A DNA stretch of 64,000 bases from Schizophyllum amplum (GCA_007026445.1 VDMD01000024.1:310001-374000); one strand, 5' to 3'. Shown: positions 36,552 to 49,157, counted from the first letter of the stretch. Made by a program: numbers and translations. Notes: a model not told the origin generated them from the sequence alone.

Positions 36552-37084
36552 GGTCGCGTTTTGTCTATACTGATACACTATATTACAATGCCGTTGGCGG
36601 AAACGCGAGAGGCGGAGAAGCCCCGTAATCTTGGATAGTCCCAAGAACTAGCTGACGATTGGTAAGTTCTGGTGCAATATAGATCACTGTGGCTCACCGT
36701 AGATGGAGGAGAAAAGCAACAAGCTGATTAGTCGAAGATATCCGCGCCGAGTCACCGCACAAGATCAACTGTCATTGTTTTCAAAACTATGCGTACGTCC
36801 GGGAAACGCCGGATGGATGGACGTTCGAAGTTCAAACCTTTCAAATTCGAGCTTGGGCAGAGTTATTTTGCTTGCAAAGTCCCTCGGAGTGTTACAGCGT
36901 CTGACTTCAATGTAACTCACTGTATACCTCTGACTCTCTACGTATCATACGCTCTTAGGTAATTTGGATGAAGGCAAGACCTGTCAAGACTGATATACAA
37001 TTGAAGACCCTCACAACTATCTAGTCTGTTGGTCATTGAGATGGTCCCCAACTTGATATCAGAGAAAGCGAGGACTTCCTGCCC
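36552..37084. other. Intergenic region between P450 and leucyl-tRNA synthetase genes
   Basis: About 530 bases, AT-rich compared with the coding sequence. Presumed P450 3' flank and synthetase promoter; no gene seen. Confidence 0.5.
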
Positions 37085-39771
37085 TTACGTGCTCTTCTCC
37101 GCCGCCGGAGCCTCCGTCATACGCACCCACAAGCTGTCCTGAGATAACAGTCAGTATTATGGTCTTGCCTTGACCGTGCTCGACAGATGATATCACCTTG
37201 AAATACATCGTCAGGTGCGCAGCGAACACTCGCTTTTCCATCTCCGCGCCCGGCGCGTCCGAAGTGGGGAAGGACGTGATGGTGTCCGCCGGCTGCACGT
37301 CTTCAGCAAGCGAGAAACCGCTGAAATTCTGCAGAAGCCGAATGAGGAAGAACGACATCTCGTTGTAGGCAAACTACAGGAAGAAGGGATCACGAGAGTC
37401 AGCACAGACGAGGACGCGAGAAAGATGGCCGCACCTGCTGGCCGAGGCAAATTCGCGGGCCGGCGTTGAAGGGGAGGAATATGTACGGGTTGCGCGTAAG
37501 ATATTTGCCCAGGCGCTCGTCGATGAAGCGGTCAGGGTCGAACGTGCCAGCTGGTCAGCGCAAGTTAGCTATGGTGCAGGTTGTCCTTTGCCCCTCAATC
37601 AGTGAGGACGCACCATCCGGACCCCAGAGGTCCGTGCGCCGATGTATCTGATACACACTGTACATGACGCTTTCACCGGTGTCAGACCAAAGGACTGGCA
37701 GTCTCATGGAGGTTGCTCACAAAGATCCGTTGGGTACGAAGACGGGGGGCTTGTTGGCGCCCTTGTACGAGAGAAGAGTGTCCTTGTTTGCTTGTCTGTC
37801 GTGGTATCATTGCTCAACTCGTGCATCTGCTTGTCAATGGGCAGGCACTCGCCTGCCGTTAACGGGACTGAGCAGGGTAAGCTTATCGAGCGCTGGTCGA
37901 AGAAGAGAACCACGTACACGATGGGGTAAAGACGCAGGACCTCTACAGGCGTGTGAGTATAACGTCGCATCGGGCGTCAGACGAGCGGCATTGCCAGGCA
38001 TACCATTCAAGAAGGCGCGTAGGTCTACTCCATGTCAATCGCCGGATCATTCGACAACATACGCCGCTCACACTTCATGTCCCGGATGTCCTCGTAGGTC
38101 GGTCGGCGTGTTGGCCCTATTTTATCCAGGATTTCCTCGCGTAGTTTGGCCAGAATGTCGGGATGTTCCGCCAGCTTGTATATACCGAATGAAAGGGTAC
38201 CAGAAGTAGTGTCACGGCCAGCGACTAGCAAATTGACAATCTCATCCGTCAGAATGCGGCGGTCTACAAGACAGCGTAAGCAGAAGGGATGAAGTAGGGA
38301 AGTGCTGATCACACCTTGCGTATACTTCAAGAGATGTGAGAGGAGTGTATCATCTTCACCAGGCTTCGTTTCCGACGTGGCCTTCTTAGCTTCGATGTCT
38401 GCCTGCGTCGAGGCCGAGTCCGCAAGAATGTCATTCACCAAGTCATCAACTACATCCCTGGAAAGCAATGTTGGTTAGGAACAGTGTTCAAACAAATGAG
38501 AATACCTATACGCACCGACACGGCTGAACCTTATCCTTCCAGGCTTCGAAAAAACGCCAGCTTGGGCCGACCTGCACGCGCATTGCCGTCAGATTCTGAC
38601 CCTCTCCGAAGGCCGTCACAAAGCGATTCGAGGGGTGAGTGAAGAACTCGAGCGGGGTGGAAGTCGCAGCGCCCGGTGGGTACGGGAGACCTGCACCAGA
38701 TGAGTTGACGTCATGTCCAAATAGATATTCAGTGGCGGAGTCAAGAGTAAACCGCGCAACCATGTCTTGGAAGTCGATGGGGTACCCCTCGGCAATGCGT
38801 TCCTTCGCCAGGCGGATGATATTGTCAGCGTGCCGGTCAAAATTGTCGAAGTGCGAGATCTTGTCTTTGTTGAAAAACGGACGCGTCATGGTACGGTGAA
38901 ACCTAGAGAAAGTAAGGACTTGTCCATCGTTGCATATCACGAAACCAAGCTTACTTCCACATATCGCCATCCGTGCTGAATACACCGTTACCCAGGAGAG
39001 ATTTGAATGAGTCATAGACTACGGGGCCTGCGGTGCATCAACATCAGCGTAAAGCAAGGACGAGCCAAACATATTCACCTTTATCGAAGTCGTCAAATTG
39101 AGTCGCCAGAATGGCCTTATAGGGTGCGCTACGCGTCAGCCTGGACTTCGAAGCTTGCTCTCTTCAGCCCGTACCTTGACGTGATCGGGCTCAATCGTAA
39201 TAAACTATAGCATACTGTCAGCTCGAAGGGAGTCATGTCGGCGTGCGGTGATGTACATACCTGGATCGTACCCAGAAAATTGACACGGTATACGGTAGCG
39301 TCCAGCTCCTTGGCCCACACACCCAGAGCACGAGCTGACAGTGGCGTCAGTAGACCTCAGCGATGACACAGAAAACTAACCGAACACTCCTGATCTCACC
39401 GTATTCCGCGCGGTACTGACGTTACTCAGCCCGAATGGAAGTTTGCTCGGTAGAAGAGGTGCAACGACCGCGGCATTAGCGGCTGCCTTGCTATGCATCT
39501 GCCAGTCGTCGCGGATTCCGCGAAGGAGCGAAAGCAGCGGGTGCACGAGAACAAGGATAGCCGATGTCATCCAAATAGGTAACTCGACCTCGCACACATT
39601 CCCCAGGGCACGGAGGCACCCATAGGTGATGATAGAGGGGAGGGCTAGATGCGGCAGGGCTTTGGTCAACAAGCCTACACCAGGAGGAACCATGATGGCA
39701 GCGAGGGTACTACGTATCCGCGGCACGCTGGAGGGCTTTATATCCGTGTTCTCTGAATCACCGTGTGCCAT
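37085..39771 (-). CDS. Cytochrome P450, CYP63-like
   Basis: Membrane-anchored haem monooxygenase; CYP63 enzymes of white-rot fungi oxidise alkanes, fatty acids and aromatics. Sixteen exons by eye: 39771-39381, 39334-39261, 39204-39175, 39115-39079, 39027-38955, 38902-38516, 38457-38315, 38263-38072, 38024-38004, 37942-37918, 37867-37849, 37782-37721, 37669-37614, 37550-37435, 37373-37197, 37138-37085; 619 codons. The anchor is hydrophobic ([20 protein letters not shown]). Helix C-like [21 protein letters not shown]-helix [20 protein letters not shown]; ExxR in [17 protein letters not shown]-like [14 protein letters not shown]; haem loop [15 protein letters not shown] with the Cys ligand. Translation could instead start at an internal ATG (39693, [20 protein letters not shown]), closer to the family norm. 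Frame closes without indels. The K-helix region is carried by three tiny exons (21, 25 and 19 nt). Confidence 0.92.
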
Positions 39772-40434
39772 TAAGTAGTCGCTTCCTCGACCACGGTCCA
39801 CGGCTTCCCGAGTACCAATGGGCTTCGCGTCATTTCCTTTGAAATCGGAGTCTCCGGAAGATGAGCACCGTCGAGCAGCTGGGCACTGCACTGGCAGAGT
39901 TGATTGGTGAGTCTGGTGAGTCACTGATATGTGTCAGCCGTTCGCGTACCGTGCAACCGAGAGGGCCGACTCGGAGTCCATGCAAGCCGATATGCAGTCA
40001 TTTTCATGTCGCAATCGTCATGTCGCAATCGTTGTTTGGGATTCCAAGTATCATAGTAGTAGCAGTAGTATAATAGCACTGTTCAAGCGCTCTTGCGTGC
40101 ACGCGACGCAGATGCCGCCAAATACACACCTGCACGTGCGTCCAAACGAGGTAAAGTGTCAAAGCGAATCAAAAACTCCAGCCGAAGCTCGCGTGTCTCG
40201 CCGTAATCAACCCGGGCGCGTATTGAATATCTTTCTAAGTCGTAAAAAATTGTATAAACACGGCCAATCTCGTGACTGAGTCCCGGCGCGGGGGAGTGGC
40301 GGCCAAGTCCTGCCCGCCAAATTTCCTCAAGTTCACTGCAGGTTCACTAGACTGCTCCAGCCGCATTTTCACAAGGCAGACAATTTTGATTATTCTATGT
40401 ATTACATCGTGTGTGCTACAAGTAAGGTCGCAGA

Positions 40435-40490
40435 AGGGGTGGGGGGGGATGCGAGGGGAATGGGGGATGCAAGGGGAATGGGTGGTGGGT
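40435..40490 (+). repeat. G-run cluster with an 18-nt direct repeat (G-quadruplex candidate)
   Basis: Runs of four to eight G occur five or more times within 56 nt, including two near-copies of ATGC[GA]AGGGGAATGGG. Four or more G-runs with short loops fit a G-quadruplex pattern. Confidence 0.6.
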
Positions 40491-40625
40491 GCCTTGAGAC
40501 GCCGCGAACACGCGCCGTATGCGCACCGTCGCATCCCCGACGGTCGCCCGAGAGCATCCGGGCGGATACGTCATCCGCAAAGAACGCGCGCCATCGCCGA
40601 ACGGCGCGCGCGGGCAGGGCGCGCA

Positions 40626-40660
40626 GACGCGACGACGCGACGACGCGACGACAACGCGAC
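40626..40660. repeat. GACGACGC-type microsatellite
   Basis: Three to four copies of GACGCGACGAC within a GC-rich stretch. Simple repeat. Confidence 0.6.
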
Positions 40661-41551
40661 ACTGACGGTTTCAAGCTGAGGGTGGGCGGGGGCGGGCCAT
40701 GTAGGGTACGTCTACGTACCTTCAAGGGGCCTACGGGCGAGGGGGCCGCGGGCCGCCACCGTAGGGGCTCGTCGGCGGCGACGGCGGCGGGACGTGAACG
40801 GTGAGGGTGGTGGTCGAGGTCAAGAAGGTCACGAGACCTTGTTGACGCTCCCTGCTTAGTTATTAGACCGTAAATAAGTATTCCTAGAACAACTCACAAA
40901 AAGAAAGAAATGGGTTACCTCCGGAGACGTGTAGAGCTTCCCCATTCGGACGCACGTGCAGGTGTGTATTTGGCAAAGACTAGTACTTAACTTCAAGTAG
41001 ACTTAACGCCGGCGCACGTGCAGTGCGCGCCTACAAACTTCAACATGTTTCCCTAATCTGCGCTCATCATCCTGCCTTGCTTACAAGGTCTCTCCGCGCC
41101 TTTCGATTCCGATGCTAATTACATGACACCAAGCTTCAGTGACACCGTTTGACCTAGACATTCCGCGCAAGTTTAGCGAAGGTCAAACTTATATTGCAAG
41201 GCGGCGCTTGACTCTCAACTTCCTTCAGTTGAACTTTACCTTCACAAAAATTGCAAGGTGGTGGACTGTCCAAAGCTTGATAGACACACGAAGGATCAGT
41301 CCGTATCTTGTTAGGAACCGTTCAGTGCCACGAACGGTTCAGCAGGTTCTTTCGCCAATCTTAACATGAATATCTAGACAAAAGGCGACGCGACGTCTTA
41401 TTCGTATCCAACCATATACTGCGCACGAGTCATAGATGACAGCAGATATACATTAAAATACATTTCCTTTCAACAACCTTCTCATTGCCCTCTGGCTTGC
41501 TCTTCACTCGTCCATCACCTTGCAAATTTAAGACGCCGCAACAGCAGCATT

Positions 41552-43021
41552 CTACTTCCCGATAAGGATATCGTAGTGCCCCGGCCTATTGCAAGGTGAG
41601 CCCTCTGCAACACCGATCGTTTCGGACCGCACCTATACAGAAGCACCATAGGAAGCTCATTCTCCTCCGCCGCATTCCGGAACTGCACAAATTCGACCGC
41701 ACCATCGGCACTGCGCCCGTCCAGATACGCCACGTCAATGTTGAGGCCGAGGGCCTGCGAAAGTGCGGTCATCTGCACGTGGTCTGTTTCGTGACGGGCG
41801 AGAGGAAGGGGGAATTCGGTATCGAGCGAGACGAAACGTAAGTGGAGGAGGAATTGCGCTGGTAAGCTCGCATCTTTGCAGGAACGACAAGTTCATACGC
41901 ACCCGCCTCCTTCCCCGTCGGATCTACGTTCACCTCACAAAACGTACGCGGGTCCATCATCTCACCAAGCTCGGGGTGGATGAGGAAGGGCGCAAAGTCA
42001 TCGGGCTCCGTGCGTATCTTCGCCGACGTGAGCATCCTCAGGTATGTCACGATACAGTTCGACGCTATATATGCAAATCAGCAGGAGAACCTAACATGCT
42101 GTGACCTTCGGCGAGTAAAAACGCACTCATGGGATCCTGGAAACCCTGGAGCAGTCCGTTCAGCGTAAGCACCTGCCCATCGACAGGCTGGATGATGTTC
42201 TTGATAAGCTCCTCCAGCGGTTCGTAGAACCCGGACACCACGATGTCCTCGAAGCCGGCGCGAGAGAGCAGCTGCAACGTCGCTTCGAGCCCCGACGCGG
42301 CTTGCGTGACAGCCAAGGGAGGATCGGGCGCGAAGAACAGACGCTCTACGAAGAGGTACGCAACGGCTGATGTTGTTAGTACTCACATAGCTCAGACAGA
42401 TTAAAGATGTCACATACATCGATAGAAACAGTCCCCGTCCCCTGCAGACGCGATCAGACGATTCCCGTGCACCGAGGTCCGGGCACACCTCTCGTCCGAC
42501 GGATAGCATGGAAGCCCTTGCCCTCCAGCCAGTCAATCTGCTGTACGAAGGACGGCGAGCCATTCTCGTACTCCGCGCGAAGCACCGCGAGCGGCTGCGC
42601 GTCGTCGATCAGTGGGCGCGTGGGGTCGACCGTGGAGTCGAGAAATTCCTGCATGATAACAATGTATATAGCATGAGCATGATAGATTCGGCGTACAGAG
42701 CGCTGATCGGCGCACCTGATTGAGCTGGTACAGTTGCGCCGTAGACAGCTGGGAGATATCTGTGGCGCGGCCTGTCAGAGTGCAGTCCTGCGATGTTTGT
42801 GGCGACTCTCGCACCTGTAACCTCACCGCCCTCACCCTGCAGCGGAGGCACAATGTCCTCCTCTCCCTCTACTGGAGGAAGCTCTGCGGTTAGACCGATC
42901 TTGGCTGGAGGGTCGCGTCAGCATCACGGCGCTTATTCGCAAGAGCGGCGATCTGACGAGCGGGAGGAGGCGTCAACGGCGCTGGGGGCCCAGGAGTCTG
43001 AAGTGACGATTGGTCTGCCAT
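41552..43021 (-). CDS. Otubain-type ubiquitin thioesterase (peptidase C65), one-base frameshift in exon 1
   Basis: Cysteine protease removing ubiquitin, OTUB1/OTUB2 class. Exons by eye: 43021-42815, 42759-42716, 42648-42489, 42441-42418, 42366-42127, 42064-41903, 41783-41633, 41585-41552; 256 aa when one base is restored. Landmarks: TDISQLSTAQLYQLNQEFLD, RPLIDDAQPLAVLRAEYENG, catalytic GDGDCFYRSVAYLFVERL (Asp and Cys), QLLSRAGFEDIVVSGFYEPL, TSNCIVTYLRMLTSAKIRTE, PRTFCEVNVDPTGKEADHVQ, LNIDVAYLDGRSADGAVEFV and RPGHYDILIGK with the catalytic His. Exon 1 starts MADQSSLQTPGPPAPLTPPP, but the frame to PPAKIGLTAELPPVEGEEDI needs one more base at about 42914. Without it translation stops early. There is no other ATG and no intron signals there, so this is an error or a real break. 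Confidence 0.92.
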
Positions 43022-43320
43022 TGATTGCGTGGGCCTGTATGGGTGATGAAGCTGAGGTCGGGATGATGAGGGTCGAGAACAAAGAGATGTCCGGATTCGG
43101 TCAACAAGAACAATGGACCTGTCACGCCTCAATGACCTCATCATACATAGCTCACCTTTATCCTTTGAGGCTCGACGAAAAGATGAAGTGGTATGCAAGG
43201 GACCTGATGTGTATGATTATATATACAATAACAATACATTGTGGGTCTGGGGACTCCGTAACGTCCTTCGTGCATTCGAGTCCAAGATCGGTCCAAGACG
43301 AATACATAGTGCGCTTATCC

Positions 43321-46300
43321 TTAAGTCGCGCCATCAATTTGCGAGAATTGGTCCGACAGCACTTCCTCCAACCGAGCTAGAATCTTCTTCTTCTGGTCCT
43401 CCGTTTCCAGATCACTGCAGCTGTCGTCAGCCCTATCGACGTAAACAAGAAAGAGAGCAGAATACGCACAACTCGCGTGCATACTCGCCGAGATTCTCTG
43501 GGCCGGCGATGATACCCAAGGAGATCAGAACCTCGTACTTGTCAACAAGCCTGTGTTTATACACCTTAGCAAGCGCACCTCCTGTTCAAAACACCATGTA
43601 AAACTGACCTTTGCTTGTATGATTTGGTACTGTCGCCTGCTGGGTTCGTCCCTGGTGGAATATATGGGACGCCCGCTGCACGAGCAGCTGCCTTCGCTGC
43701 ACGTATCTTGACGCCGCGCTTCGGTGGCCAGTTGGGGTCCGGCTTAGTCACAGCCGCCTTCGACTTGCCCTTCGTGCTGGCGCGCGGCTTCTACAGATTA
43801 ACATCAGCTCTCGGTGTCGTTGCGACTCCGCTAGATAGGTACCTTGGTCGGCGACGTCCCTGTTGACTTCCTCGGCGCTCCCTTGACTAGCTCGTCGTTT
43901 CGATGACTGTATTTGACCCCACCCGCGCTGAGGATGCGCTGCTCGGCGGTCTGCGTCCGCCTCTTCGCACCACCTGCTGGAAGTCGTGTAAGCCAATGCC
44001 GCCTTTGTAGGCGGCCAAAAACTCACCCAAGTCGTCGAACATGAAGGCTCCTAGACCACGCAGGTCCGCCTACGCATTCATTAGCAATGAACACGGGCAT
44101 AACAAGTGACAACACGTACCGCTTCATCCCGACCAAGAGACGACTTCTTGCCCTTAGTCTTAGGCGCGCTCGGCTGGCCCAGCGCAAAGTCAAGCTCGGC
44201 AATGGTTGCTCTCTCAATCGCCATCTTTGTCGTCTGCTCGTCCTCGTGGTACGTGAACATATTCTTGATGCCGAACAGTTCTCCTTGCTTCTGTGGGTCG
44301 CCTTGGACGCCGTCGAAGTAGCTATATGTTCATGTTAGAATGAGTGAAACTTCGAAAGTGGAATGAGGCGTACCGTGTCTGCGCGCTGGCATCGTAGCCA
44401 ATAGCCATCTGCTGCTGCTTGTACAGCTGACGCGCGTAAACAAGCTCCTCTAAGGAACCTCCGCCGAGGAGACGATACACAGAGACTTCAAACTATGTCA
44501 GCAGGTCATCACATGATTTGCGAACGCAGCCTACCATCGCGAGTCTGTCCAAATCGGAAGGCGCTATGAAATGGGTAAGTCATCTCGTTTGTCGAAACCT
44601 TCTCCGAAAAGCTCACCGGTCCATTGCCTGCAAGTCGTGCGCGGGATTCCAGTTCGGGTCTGGCAATGACTTCAATATCCTCGCAATCACTCCGAGTAGA
44701 TTTCTGCGCACCAAAGATCACCACTTTGTTGGCCCCGGTGAGGTTGATACCCGTTCCTCCCGCCAGCGTCGAGATGAGGAACGCGAAGACACTGGGATCA
44801 TTGTTGAACTCGTCGATATAGCCCATACCTATGCATAAGACATGAGATGCCGCTAAATATGATGTGAAAACGAAAGGAGCTCACGATCTTTCTGTGGGGT
44901 ACTCCCTTCGAGCTTCCTGAACTCGTACGCTGTGACGTTGCTGTCAGTGGCGATGCAATGTCCCTTGCAGAGGTTACTCACAGTCCGCTTTAAGCTGGAA
45001 CTCCAACATCTCGAGCAGCTTGATGCTCTTTGTGAAGATCAGCACCTTGTTCGTGCCTTCCGTACGCCATTCCGCCAAGAGACCACGCAAAATCTGCAGT
45101 TGCATTTACGAGTTAATTTGTGCACGTGAAAGTGGAATAAGTCACAAACCTTCCACTTCCCGCACATGTCTCCGCGCATGATGGCTGTACTGTAGGTGAT
45201 CTTATGGCGTTTGTTCTCGTCCGCGTAGATGCCCATCATGACGCGCTCAGTGAGACTTGTGTATCGCTGAACCTGCTCCTGGGAGTCGTTCGGGCCTGTT
45301 GACTTGATATCAGCTGGGAACACGCGGGTGTAGAAGCAGTTAACAAACCTGGAAGCAACAACGCCAGGTGATTGGCGAGTGCAATCAAGACGTGCATGAA
45401 GATGAACAGCGTCTCAGGCTCGAAGGCATGGCAGCACGACTTCCGTCTGCAAAGACACGTGAGATAAAGAGCAGGATAGTGATGCACCATACGTACGGTT
45501 TCCCACTGTTGCACGATGGGCAAGGGTCATCCTTATGTATCAAGTTCTGCACCTCGGGAAGCCGCAGGACACGCTTGTACACCTTGCGCTGGAGAGGAGC
45601 GAGGGGGCAGAATACGACCTCGTCAGTTTTGTTTGGAAGCTGGGCGGAAGAGACATCAGTTTCTAACGGTGTTATATACGGATGGAAAGCGCATACCTGA
45701 TGCTTGATGAGGTCTTTCGTGCGGCGCAGGAAGAACTTGGGAAGGATGACCTTGGTCAGGATCTCTGCGACTTCCTATTGGAGAATGAGCGTTGGTTGCA
45801 AACATCCGGGGGCATGCTCACATCCTGCCTCTGCCTCTCTTCAGCGGACGCTGATGCCGACTGCCCCTTTATGAGCGGTTTCGCAATGAAGCGGTTCCAA
45901 TGACGCTTGTGCCCTAGTCTGTAGGGCGTAGCTTAGTTAATGCAGTACATCATGATGAGAGTCTGCTTACTGCTTCGGATTAGTGAAGTCCAGGACCGCC
46001 CACATCTCCATGTACGAGTTCTGGATCAACGTGCCCGTTAAGGCAAACCGACACTGGCAGTTGAAGCGGTTCATCGCCTGCGTCAGCCCCGCGTCCTTCC
46101 GCTTGATCAAATGCGCCTCATCCAGAAAGATCACCGATAGTGCTAGCTCATCGAACTGGTCAATATCCCTCCTGAGCAGAGCGTGCGACACGATCAGCAC
46201 GTCCAACCGCCCCAGCTTGAAATCCCTCAGCATATCCGCGCGCTCGCTCTTCTTGAGCGCCGTACTGTACACGCCGACCTCGAAGTAGCCCCACTTCTCG

Positions 46301-47959
46301 AACTCGCGCTCCCAGTTGCCGACGACAGAGGTGGGTGCGGCGACGAGGCACGTCGGCCAAGTCGCGTTCGCAGGTGGCATGTCCGAGCGCCAGTTTGCAC
46401 GCTCCTGCAGCCGCGCAACGTGCCGGTGCCGCCTCTCGCGGTCGCCCTTGAGGCCGGACTTATCCATGATGGCAGAGAGGAAGGCAATGACCTGGATGGT
46501 TTTGCCGAGGCCCATGTCGTCGCCAAGCACGCCGCCGCGGCCGATTTTGTACTGCCTGAAGAAGAACTCAACACCCTCGCGTTGGTATGGCCGAAGGAAT
46601 CGATTCATGGCGTTCGGAATGTAGATTTTGGCGGCTTTGTCGAGGACGTGCGGCCCCATCGGCTTAGGGGCGTTGGGGAACGATGGTCGTGGCTGGTTCT
46701 TCGAGTCAATGGCATATGACTCGTTGTCCGTGTCATCTTCCGTTGTTGTGATATCCGAGTCGTCCGACGCTTTGGGGTCCACCTTTCGTCGCTTATTGAT
46801 ATCATGCTGGATGTCCTCGTCTGCGACGCGCTTGCCACCGACGTGCTTAGCAGGTTTAGCGTCCTCCTCACCAGTCGAAGATTCTTGGTCCCCAGTGAGC
46901 AACGAGACCACCAACAAGTCACACCTAAGCTTACCTGTTGTAGAGCATGACCGTGACCGCGGTCGAATGTAAGGCGGCGCACGGATGTAAGGTCTACCGT
47001 CGTCAGTGGATGATTCTGTTGGCATGTTAGCGACATCCAAAGCGCGCCAAGTCTTGCATGACGGACCAGTTACAGACCCCTCCTGCTGCTCTGCCGGCTT
47101 GACCTTCGTGCGCTCTTCGCTCGATGAGTCTTCTGGGAAATGATATGAGCACTACTACATGAGCGAAGCAGAGGACTCACCCGTCACAGACTCAGCAGCT
47201 GCAGGAACAACAGGAGCGACTATCTTAGGACGCGGACACGTATATCCGATCATGCTCTTGAGGATTACAGGTTCCTCGGGCTCTCTCTGTTTCTCCAAGC
47301 CAGAGCCAGAGAGATCCTCCTCTTCCTCTTCCTCGTCAGGACTGACTTCCTCGGACTCATCGTCTGCATCATTGACAGCAGCCAGTAGATGCGGTCGATC
47401 AGCTGGGGGTGAAGGGCGTTCAGCATGCAAGCATCGACAAGAGCTCGGCAAACGCACCAAAGTAAGCAAGCAGCGGGTTGTCATCCTCCGACTCCGACCT
47501 CGCCTTCCTAGCACGCTTCACGCGACTATTGGTCGCTGCGAAGAGAGCACAATGAGTCACGCAGCACGCAACACAAGGCACAGCACACGTACCTTTCTTC
47601 CTGCTCGCCTTGCGCTTGACAGTGGAGGGCCCGCCCTCCTCATCGGAGTCGACAATGAATGGTATCTGACTCCTGGATTTCGCCCCACTCTTTTTCGTCC
47701 GGGTATGTTTCTTCGACTTGTCGACCTTCTCGACCTCGCGGATCGGCCCAGCCACAAAGTCCGAGTCCGAATCAACCTCTGGGCGCGAGAGTGAGTACTG
47801 GGCAGAGATTACAACGCCAGGGAAACAAAACGCACCCATAGGGACTGGTATGCCGTTCAAACGGCCTAAGAACATGTCAGTTTGGCCGAAATGGCGTTGA
47901 GCCACAGCATACGACTCACGTTTGTCGTAGACATTGGCCTTCGCAACTGGCTTCGACAT
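43321..47959 (-). CDS. SNF2-family ATPase, ERCC6L2 (Rad26-like) type
   Basis: DNA-dependent ATPase of the ERCC6-like 2 subgroup, linked to DNA repair in other eukaryotes. First exons by eye: 47959-47920, 47865-47593, 47535-47458, 47402-47181, then from 47132; about 20 further short exons lead to the stop at 43321. The N-terminal ~350 residues are acidic/basic and disordered ([13 protein letters not shown], then [16 protein letters not shown]). Helicase motifs: [34 protein letters not shown], Ia [56 protein letters not shown], subgroup-typical [20 protein letters not shown] and [51 protein letters not shown]. The tail is Lys-rich and ends [20 protein letters not shown] and so on. Positions of the junctions around 47.0 kb and in the C-terminal half are approximate. 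Confidence 0.9.
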
Positions 47960-48696
47960 TTTGCCTTCAAGCGCGTCCGATGCGTCAATAATAGTGTGAG
48001 GAGAATATATGTAAGGATAAGGGAGGCTTTCGTCAAAGGTGCGCGTCGTAAGAGGTCGGGGCCATGAAGGTCGGAAACAAGGCGAGACGACTTCAACTGG
48101 GGCATTTTAATTGCCGATTGATTGCCGATGCTGATTCAATAATGCATCACGTGACATAAAGGACAGCACGCGGCTTCTCGGTACCGAAACCGGCCAGGGC
48201 TATCGAAGGGTTTTCTTCGCCTTACGAGTTCCTCCTGGCACCCTCGACGCTGATACACGAGCCTGGCAGAGAGCTTACGCACTATATAATATTTGCGGCA
48301 TATATAATTCTTAAGTACGTTGGGGTCATAGGAATCCGCTATCCAAACATGCAAAACAAGTTGATAGCGATTGTCCATAGCAGGCGCATAGTGTACGAAT
48401 GTGACAAGGGTGTGAGATCACAGCGAGACACGTACATAGGAGTCAAGTTAGAGGGTATAGAGCGTCAGTGTCCACATTAGCCGAGCGAAGAGTCCAACAC
48501 AGCGTTACATCAAGTTCTGCGAGTTCGTTCAACTTTACATGAGCAAGCAGCGCGTTCCCTCCAATAATGACAAGAGCAGAACGGAAGGCGAGACCGGGAG
48601 CAGCAAGCAAGGAACATGCTCGTCGAGTCGACGAGCCCGATTAGATGACAGCGGGATGGTAATGTGAGGGAAGGTTCGTTAATGAGGGGGTTTAGT
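47960..48696. other. Intergenic region upstream of the SNF2 gene
   Basis: About 740 bases, AT-richer; contains the SNF2 promoter and the 3' flank of the small membrane-protein gene. No feature recognised. Confidence 0.45.
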
Positions 48697-49157
48697 TCTG
48701 TGGACGCGTCAGCCACGATATAGGAAGATGAACGCACAACGTACATTTCTTGAGCGAACATATGACGAGGACGACAATCATGATTAGCAACAGGGCGGAG
48801 CACAAGGTTTTGACTTGGCGAGGGACTGCGTGCGTGCGGGCTTTGATGCGATGGAGCACCGGCTGAACACGACGGCCGGGAGAGGAGTTGGCAAGAGCAG
48901 CTGCAGGGACACGTGAGCCCAGAGTCCACCGGCAGTGCTGCGAACAACGCACGCATGGCGGCGGCCAGAGAGGTGGAGCCTGAGGCATAAGCGGGCGGGG
49001 GGTGGTCTTCGTGATACAGCGGAAGACTCGAGGTCGACCTGCCGCTGAACCACGACGGATGCGCTGCAAGAGCAGGTCGAGGGGTCGCGTAGTCTCCATG
49101 TCCAGAGTCGAAATTTTCTCCCAAAAGAGGCTGTGGCGGGGCCGCCGCCGCCGCCAT
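48697..49157 (-). CDS. Small single-span membrane protein (about 115 aa)
   Basis: Exons by eye: 49157-48930, 48862-48745, and two bases at 48697-48696 that complete a TAA split by the last intron; if that intron is retained the frame stops 17 codons later at 48692. The start MAAAAAPPQPLLGENFDSGH has an excellent ATGG context. The N-terminal 75 residues are Pro/Ser/Ala-rich and include HHE-poor, Tyr/Pro motifs (YHEDHPPPAYASGS), resembling PY-type adaptor motifs. After a basic stretch (RIKARTHAVPRQVK) there is one strong span, TLCSALLLIMIVVLVICSLK, at the very C-terminus, so it is probably tail-anchored with a cytosolic N-terminus. Family unknown. The intron joining the two halves was chosen to keep frame. 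Confidence 0.5.

Larger units (their letters stand above)
39772..41551. other. Large intergenic region, GC-rich with simple repeats
   Basis: About 1.8 kb upstream of the P450 gene and downstream of otubain. It holds a G-run cluster (40435-40490) and an ACGCGACG-type microsatellite (40626-40660). Open frames of 100-135 codons at 40.3-40.8 kb are Arg/Gly-rich by-products of the GC content. The part from 40.9 to 41.5 kb is AT-richer and shows nothing. Confidence 0.5.

Noticed and set aside
40272..40804. Two overlapping 135-codon plus-strand frames
   Set aside because: Arg/Gly-rich products of a GC-rich simple-repeat stretch with no splice or domain evidence.
46605..47036. 143-codon minus-strand frame overlapping the SNF2 gene
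   Set aside because: Shadow of the real SNF2 frame, which carries the conserved helicase motifs.
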